Source: Archaeoglobales archaeon (lineage in GTDB: Archaea > Halobacteriota > Archaeoglobi > Archaeoglobales > Archaeoglobaceae). Taken from it: a stretch of DNA of 48,991 bases. The stretch is taken from the NCBI GenBank assembly GCA_003663025.1, contig QMZE01000003.1, positions 1-48,991 on the forward strand, written 5' to 3'. The number at the start of each line of letters is the position of its first letter. Positions within the stretch are counted from its first letter, which is position 1. The notes under the pieces are model-generated. The model had not been told where the DNA came from. It was given only the letters and a program-made list of their open reading frames with translations, and did no database searches. Both the position numbers and the translations under genes were made by a program. Of the stretch, positions 45,023 through 48,991 are shown piece after piece.

Positions 45023-45484
45023 TTATCCTCCTCTCAACCAGCTCTCTATTTCCTCAGCCGTAATAGCGCCGGCCCTGCTTTTAAGCCTTATGTAAGTCCT
45101 CATGCCGAACGGATTGGGGTGAGTGCCTGGATGGTGCAGTACAGTTCCAGCTCTGAAGAACAGGTTCCGCTTTCCTTCCCTCTCAGCCTTGTCCCTCAAG
45201 CTAAGAGGCCTCGACAGGACGATATCGTGAGGTCTTGTTCCTCGTTCAACTGCAACTGCGTATTCCGCGTCGCACCTTATCCTGACCTCTCTGTCCTGTA
45301 AGGAGGATATGTGATAGATCGTCGACTTTAGGTAGCCCGTCTCCTCTGGAGCCTCTTCTCTCATAATTTCTTCCCCCTCCTTGCCGACTCTATCTAAAAG
45401 CCTCGTCCAGAACGCGTTTTCCCTCTGGAGAATTTCCGGTATCTCCTCAAGCTTTCTGTCTATCTTGTATTCTACATAAGCCAA
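45023..45484 (-). CDS. HK97 gp10-like tail-completion protein
   Basis: 153 residues from TTG 45484. EEAPEETGYLKSTIYH and CDAEYAVAVERGTRPHDI match the HK97-gp10 family (GxLRxSI... YAxxVExGT). These proteins sit at the head-tail neck. Adjacent to tail terminator. Confidence 0.84.
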   Translation of the reverse strand: MAYVEYKIDRKLEEIPEILQRENAFWTRLLDRVGKEGEEIMREEAPEETGYLKSTIYHISSLQDREVRIRCDAEYAVAVERGTRPHDIVLSRPLSLRDKAEREGKRNLFFRAGTVLHHPGTHPNPFGMRTYIRLKSRAGAITAEEIESWLRGG

Positions 45485-45549
45485 CTTTATCTCGCTTCCT
45501 CACTCATTCACTCACTCACCAAGAAGATGGAGACGGAGGTATTAAAAGC

Positions 45550-45984
45550 TTATGCCGATACCCGGATCACCTGGGTGTCTATCTCGATGAATGCATAGTA
45601 GAAGACGACTGACCTTACGGCGCGCCATGAGTACGATACTCTCGTAACTTCAGTCGTCTGGACATATGAGTTGCCCAATGTTCTATCACTCTCTATCTGA
45701 TCTATTATCTCCCCAACGTAGCTTATTATGTTGTTTAGATCAGATTCAGTACCCGTACCTTTGCTGTGTACCTCTATTCTCCAGATCAGGTGGTGGAAGG
45801 TGTGGGATGGACCACTCATCTCGTGCCTGTCTTCTCTCAGCCTCAAGAATGCAACGGGGTAGCTGAGACCGCTCAGGTCTTTCACATAATCTGCGAATGT
45901 GTTAGCATCTCCGAATGAGTCGGTAGCTTTTATCGTGCTCAAGATAGAAGACTTCACACTCTTAACGACGTCTGAGTATCCCAT
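45550..45984 (-). CDS. Tail terminator-like protein, first gene of the tail operon
   Basis: 144 residues from ATG 45984. Pattern VVKSVKSSILSTIKATD, YPVAFLRLREDRHE, and IWRIEVHSKGTGTE...ISYVGEIIDQIE fits tail terminator/completion proteins. Start is close behind a strong minus-strand promoter at 46012-46026 with palindrome copy 3 upstream, so this operon is probably controlled by that site. Confidence 0.75.
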   Translation of the reverse strand: MGYSDVVKSVKSSILSTIKATDSFGDANTFADYVKDLSGLSYPVAFLRLREDRHEMSGPSHTFHHLIWRIEVHSKGTGTESDLNNIISYVGEIIDQIESDRTLGNSYVQTTEVTRVSYSWRAVRSVVFYYAFIEIDTQVIRVSA

Positions 45985-46011
45985 TTCCTTCTCGCTATCT
46001 TATTGACAAGG

Positions 46012-46026
46012 CGCTTATATAAAGAT
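46012..46026 (-). promoter_or_regulatory. Promoter of the tail operon
   Basis: Minus-strand TCTTTATATAAGCGC is a strong archaeal TATA element about 30 nt before ATG 45984. Confidence 0.68.
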
Positions 46027-46057
46027 TGTCAGCGTTCTATTTAATGCTTCGGACATG

Positions 46058-46089
46058 AATATTAAATAAATATATATTTATTTAATATT
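46058..46089. repeat. 32-bp palindrome, copy 3 (perfect, extended to 34 bp)
   Basis: AATATTAAATAAATAT followed by its exact reverse complement, flanked by G and C that extend the symmetry to 34 bp. It lies between the divergent tail and terminase promoters, so one site could control both late operons. Confidence 0.92.
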
Positions 46090-46109
46090 CGTTCTAGAAG
46101 CACTATACA

Positions 46110-46138
46110 AGACTTAAATAGCAGTTTGTGTTATAAGC
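46110..46138 (+). promoter_or_regulatory. Promoter of the terminase operon
   Basis: Two TATA-like boxes, CTTAAATA at 46113 and TTATAAG at 46131, lie 50 and 30 nt before TTG 46164. Confidence 0.5.
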
Positions 46139-46163
46139 GATTCAGAGAAGAAGGTGAGCCTAA

Positions 46164-46463
46164 TTGGTTGAAGGCGTCATTTGGTTCAACTACCCGAGGG
46201 CTTTTAACCAATTGATGACTGAAGGAGAGGTATTCACGCTCAGGAAGACGATAAAGAACGGCGTCTACGTCGTCCTCAGCAAGCTCGTATTGAACCCGCC
46301 TAAGACGGGGAGGCTAGCGAAAGTGGAATATATCGGTCAGGTATCGAGCAGAGAGGAGCTTGAAGACTACGTGAGGAAGTCGGGATACAAGACGGTCGAT
46401 GATTGGGTGAAAGAGGCGAAAGATGCGGTTCACCTGCACAGAGTGCTTCTCTTGACACCATGA
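46164..46463 (+). CDS. Unknown small protein upstream of terminase
   Basis: 99 residues from TTG 46164. GEVFTLRKTIKNGVYVVLSK and AKVEYIGQVSSREELEDYV suggest an alpha/beta fold, perhaps winged-helix-like. The position at the head of the packaging operon suggests a regulatory or packaging role. No family recognised. Confidence 0.7.
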   Translation: MVEGVIWFNYPRAFNQLMTEGEVFTLRKTIKNGVYVVLSKLVLNPPKTGRLAKVEYIGQVSSREELEDYVRKSGYKTVDDWVKEAKDAVHLHRVLLLTP

Positions 46464-46479
46464 ATGGAGGTGCAACAAT

Positions 46480-46947
46480 ATCCCCCGTGTATGCAAGACA
46501 TGTGAGCATCCGGACGTTGCTGAGATAAACGAACTTCTGTTAAAAGGAGTGCCGATCAAAGTAGTGGCCGAGCGCTTTAATCTCCCTTATGACTCAGTCA
46601 GGAGGCACAAGAAGAACCACTTGGCTGAGGAGATCAGACAGCTTAAGAAGATCAAGAAGATAGAAACGAAGAAGCGGATACTCTCAACGCTCGAGTACTA
46701 CGACAGGTTTCTGGAATACTTCGCCGACAACCCCGAGAAGTTCTTCGAGCAGATGACGTTCAAAGATCTGCTGAGGATACTCGAGGACAGGTCAAAGCTT
46801 CTGGGCGAAGAAGTATCGCCTCCGAGGATAGAGATAGTCTGGGGAGCTGGGCTGGGAGAGGAGTTTAAAGAGGAAGCCTTCACCATCAAGATACCGGTCG
46901 TGAAAGAGGTTGAGAAGAAGAAAGAGACTGATGAGAAGATGGTCTGA
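46480..46947 (+). CDS. terS: Terminase small subunit with N-terminal zinc motif; unusual start
   Basis: About 155 residues. The DNA-binding part reads CKTCEHPDVAEINELLLKG, then VPIKVVAERFNLPYDSV and RRHKKNHL, the usual pattern of a TerS/HTH family that opens with C-x2-C-x-H. GTG 46549 would remove that cysteine motif. The frame upstream has no ATG, GTG, TTG or CTG, but ATC 46480 lies seven bases after a perfect GGAGGTG. The C-terminal half is a coiled coil for oligomerisation. TerS recognises viral DNA and regulates TerL. Confidence 0.78.
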   Translation: MPRVCKTCEHPDVAEINELLLKGVPIKVVAERFNLPYDSVRRHKKNHLAEEIRQLKKIKKIETKKRILSTLEYYDRFLEYFADNPEKFFEQMTFKDLLRILEDRSKLLGEEVSPPRIEIVWGAGLGEEFKEEAFTIKIPVVKEVEKKKETDEKMV

Positions 46948-47128
46948 GCGGGAAATAGAAGTGTTGAAGGAATATTACGGGAGGATACCGACGAGAGACC
47001 TCGCGAGGATACTCAGTAGGACCGTGGATGCGGTCAAGCAGAAGGCGAACACATTGGGCTTGAGATTCCCTGAAGGTTCGGTCGATGAAGAGCTCTTAAA
47101 GAAAATCTTGGAGGTAAGAGAGGGATGA
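46931..47128 (+). CDS. Myb/SANT-like HTH protein
   Basis: 65 residues from ATG 46931. RWSEREIEVLKEYYGRIPTR and DLARILSRTVDAVKQKANTL form a three-helix SANT/Myb-like DNA-binding domain. It lies between the two terminase-associated genes and overlaps both, so it may help recognise packaging sites or regulate the operon. Confidence 0.76.
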   Translation: MRRWSEREIEVLKEYYGRIPTRDLARILSRTVDAVKQKANTLGLRFPEGSVDEELLKKILEVREG

Positions 47129-47997
47129 TAAACAACAAGTGGACTCCACCTCCTGAGCCTCGGACTTTATCAGTGAAGTTCAAGCGAGTGGTGGCGTTCG
47201 TGGCGGATACACACATTGGTTCGCGGTATGCGATATTCCCTCCGAATGTTCTCAGCAAGGAAGGAAACAACCTGAGCGCTATGAGGAACGCTGGTCAGGT
47301 GAAACTCTACGAGTACTGGCAGAAGTGGGAGGAAATATGCGATGCGTGGGGAGCCGATACGGTTATCCTTCTAGGAGACATAATACAGGGCAACAACCCA
47401 GCCGGACGGGGTGTCGGGACGATAACCACCGACCTCGACGAGCAGAAGGACGCGGCGGTTACCCTGCTATCCACAATCTGTAAAGACCGGATAGTACACT
47501 GTCTATCCGGTACGCCTTACCACGAGTCGATAGACACGAGGATACACTACGACATAGCCAAGGAGTTAGGAGAAACCGTAGCGAAGGAGTGGCACTTCCA
47601 CGGTCTCTTAGCGAACATAAAGCTCAAGGGTACTGGTCGGATACTCAACTTAGCTCACGGGGTATCAGGAGCTTCGATCTACAGGACAACATTGATGGAT
47701 CGAGAGGCGCTGTTCGAGGCGGCGGCGTACGGATTGGGAGACTTAGACTTCCTCCCCGATGTGGTCGTGAGAGCGCACTGGCACAGATTCATCCACATTC
47801 ACTTGCCCAACCAGCACATACTTCAGCTTCCTTGCTGGTGTGCGTGGTTCCCCTATAGGGGCACTCTAAAGCTCTACGGCAAGCTTCAGCCCCACATAGG
47901 CGGTGTGATACTCTTCATAGACGACCACGATAGAATTACAATTCACCACTACCTCTTCAAGCCTCCAAGGATAGCCGACTACCTGAAGGAGGGATGA
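47125..47997 (+). CDS. Calcineurin-like metallophosphoesterase
   Basis: 290 residues from ATG 47125. Motifs follow the Mre11/SbcD/calcineurin order: FVADTHIG (D-x-H), LLGDIIQGN (GD), LSGTPYHES (in place of GNHE), LAHG and RAHWHRF (H-x-H). It may be a nuclease or phosphodiesterase that trims DNA ends during packaging or degrades host DNA. Location between terS and terL is unusual. Confidence 0.82.
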   Translation: MINNKWTPPPEPRTLSVKFKRVVAFVADTHIGSRYAIFPPNVLSKEGNNLSAMRNAGQVKLYEYWQKWEEICDAWGADTVILLGDIIQGNNPAGRGVGTITTDLDEQKDAAVTLLSTICKDRIVHCLSGTPYHESIDTRIHYDIAKELGETVAKEWHFHGLLANIKLKGTGRILNLAHGVSGASIYRTTLMDREALFEAAAYGLGDLDFLPDVVVRAHWHRFIHIHLPNQHILQLPCWCAWFPYRGTLKLYGKLQPHIGGVILFIDDHDRITIHHYLFKPPRIADYLKEG

Positions 47998-48000
47998 GAT

Positions 48001-48991
48001 GTGTCGGTTCAGCAGGTCGTGATAAACTACAGGCCCCATCCAGGTCAAGCTAAGGTGCACAGGAGCAAGGCTAGATTCAGAGTGGTCAGAGCTGGCGTGA
48101 GGTGGGGCAAGACCAAGATGGGAATCTACGAGTGCCTGTGGTACCTCGGCAAGCCCAAAGCAAAGGTGTGGTGGTTAGCTCCATCGTGGTTCGAAGTAAA
48201 CGTAGCATGGAGAATGTTCTTGGAAGAGATACCCAAAGCTTTAATAGCTAAGGTAAACCACTCTGAACGAGCTATACAGATGGTCAACCAGAGCTGGATA
48301 TGGTTCAAGAGCGCTGAGGACTACGAGCACCTGAGAGCTCAGGGGCTTGACTTCGTTGTGCTTGACGAGGCGGCCAGAATGAAGCGAGACGTGTGGTTCG
48401 AGTGTGTGAGGCCAAGGCTCTCAGATCCCGACAAGTTCGGCAAGGCTCTGTTCATCTCTACTCCTCAAGGAATGAACTGGTTCTATGAGGTGTACATGAT
48501 GGGGCATATAAAAGGAGGAGAGTGGGAGAGCTTCCACTTCCCCACTTGGACGAACCCATTCATCCCAAAGAGCGAAATAGAGTCTGCAAGGAGGAGCATG
48601 CCGGAGCGCCTGTTCAGGCAGGAATACGGAGCTGAGTTCCTCTCCGATTTGGGCTCTATCTTCAGGTTCAGGAGGCATCCTACGACTAACCGAATAATGA
48701 ACATTAAAGGAGACTTTGAGCTTCCGAGCAAGGAGAAGAGGTACGTAGCCGGCGTTGACTTCGGCAAGAGGACTGACTTTACAGTGGTATTCGTCTTGGA
48801 TGAGAACGGTCATGTAGTCGCATGGGACAGGTTCAAGAGCGTGGATTGGCCAGCTCAGGTAAGGCGTGTGATTAACCTAGTAAGTCAGTATAATGCGGAG
48901 CTGATAGTTGACTCTACAGGCCTTGGTGATCCCCTCTACGACTTCATAGCGCAGAAGTATCCCAAAGTTAGACCATATTATCTAAGCCCAA
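48001..48991 (+). CDS. terL: Terminase large subunit, N-terminal part (continues at base 1)
   Basis: GTG 48001 follows GGAGGG and the phosphoesterase stop. The ATPase shows Walker A AGVRWGKTKM, Walker B DFVVLDEAAR and coupling motif FISTPQG. The nuclease domain starts at GVDFGKRTDF. The frame is open to the end of the window and continues in frame at base 3, ending at 368. Confidence 0.94.
   Translation, partial: MSVQQVVINYRPHPGQAKVHRSKARFRVVRAGVRWGKTKMGIYECLWYLGKPKAKVWWLAPSWFEVNVAWRMFLEEIPKALIAKVNHSERAIQMVNQSWIWFKSAEDYEHLRAQGLDFVVLDEAARMKRDVWFECVRPRLSDPDKFGKALFISTPQGMNWFYEVYMMGHIKGGEWESFHFPTWTNPFIPKSEIESARRSMPERLFRQEYGAEFLSDLGSIFRFRRHPTTNRIMNIKGDFELPSKEKRYVAGVDFGKRTDFTVVFVLDENGHVVAWDRFKSVDWPAQVRRVINLVSQYNAELIVDSTGLGDPLYDFIAQKYPKVRPYYLSP
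48869..48991. repeat. Terminal direct repeat, right copy
   Basis: Identical to bases 1-123; see the left copy. Indicates a circular or circularly permuted molecule. Confidence 0.93.

Noticed and set aside
44692-45301. Plus-strand frames opposite the tail genes
   Set aside because: Ser/Pro-rich shadows; the minus-strand genes have SDs, overlaps and recognisable families.

Overview
The window is an essentially complete, circularly closed genome of a head-tailed (Caudoviricetes-type) virus or provirus of about 48.87 kb. The first 123 bases are repeated exactly at the end, and the large terminase gene runs across that junction. The host is most likely a hyperthermophilic archaeon. Arg codons are mostly AGA/AGG and Ile codons mostly ATA, promoters look archaeal (BRE/TATA-like boxes 25-35 nt before starts), T-tracts look like archaeal terminators, Shine-Dalgarno (SD) sequences are strong (GGAGGTG), TTG starts are frequent, and zinc-ribbon miniproteins are numerous. 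I cannot name the host lineage.

Layout. (1) 46.1-49.0 kb continuing into 0.4 kb, plus strand: packaging operon with a small conserved gene, small terminase, a Myb/SANT-like HTH protein, a calcineurin-type phosphoesterase and the large terminase. (2) 0.4-14.3 kb, plus strand: head operon. It has a portal with two zinc-ribbon insertions, two very large enzymes, a protease-scaffold with an internal promoter, an HK97-type major capsid protein, decoration-like proteins, a holin-like coiled-coil protein and a head-tail connector. The first large enzyme is a methylase + metallo-beta-lactamase + nucleotidyltransferase + DNA ligase fusion; the second contains LigD-type 3'-phosphoesterase repeats. Each carries an intein. 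(3) 14.5-15.5 kb: divergent control region with repeats, a candidate origin/operator. (4) 15.5-22.3 kb, plus strand: many small accessory genes, several behind a repeated hairpin leader, and a GHKL ATPase fused to an HExxH domain. (5) 22.3-34.3 kb, plus strand: MoxR ATPase/VWA pair, OB-fold protein, Sak4-like ATPase, MCM-like AAA+ ATPase, Cas4-like nuclease, Hjc-like resolvase and many zinc miniproteins. (6) 34.3-35.3 kb: a papain-family protease and a companion. (7) 35.3-46.0 kb, minus strand: tail operon of terminator, HK97-gp10-like protein, tube, assembly chaperones, tape measure, distal tail proteins, a LamG adhesin and a hub/fibre protein.

One perfect or near-perfect 32-bp palindrome occurs exactly three times, once in each main promoter region (15.1, 22.3 and 46.1 kb), which suggests one regulator coordinates the transcription units. 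A second, RNA-level device recurs: a covarying stem-loop followed by a strong SD and a TTG start, in front of five genes. No DNA polymerase, integrase, tRNA or CRISPR array was recognised. Replication probably uses the host polymerase, while the virus supplies MCM-like, Sak4-like, OB-fold, Cas4-like, Hjc-like, ligase and phosphoesterase functions.
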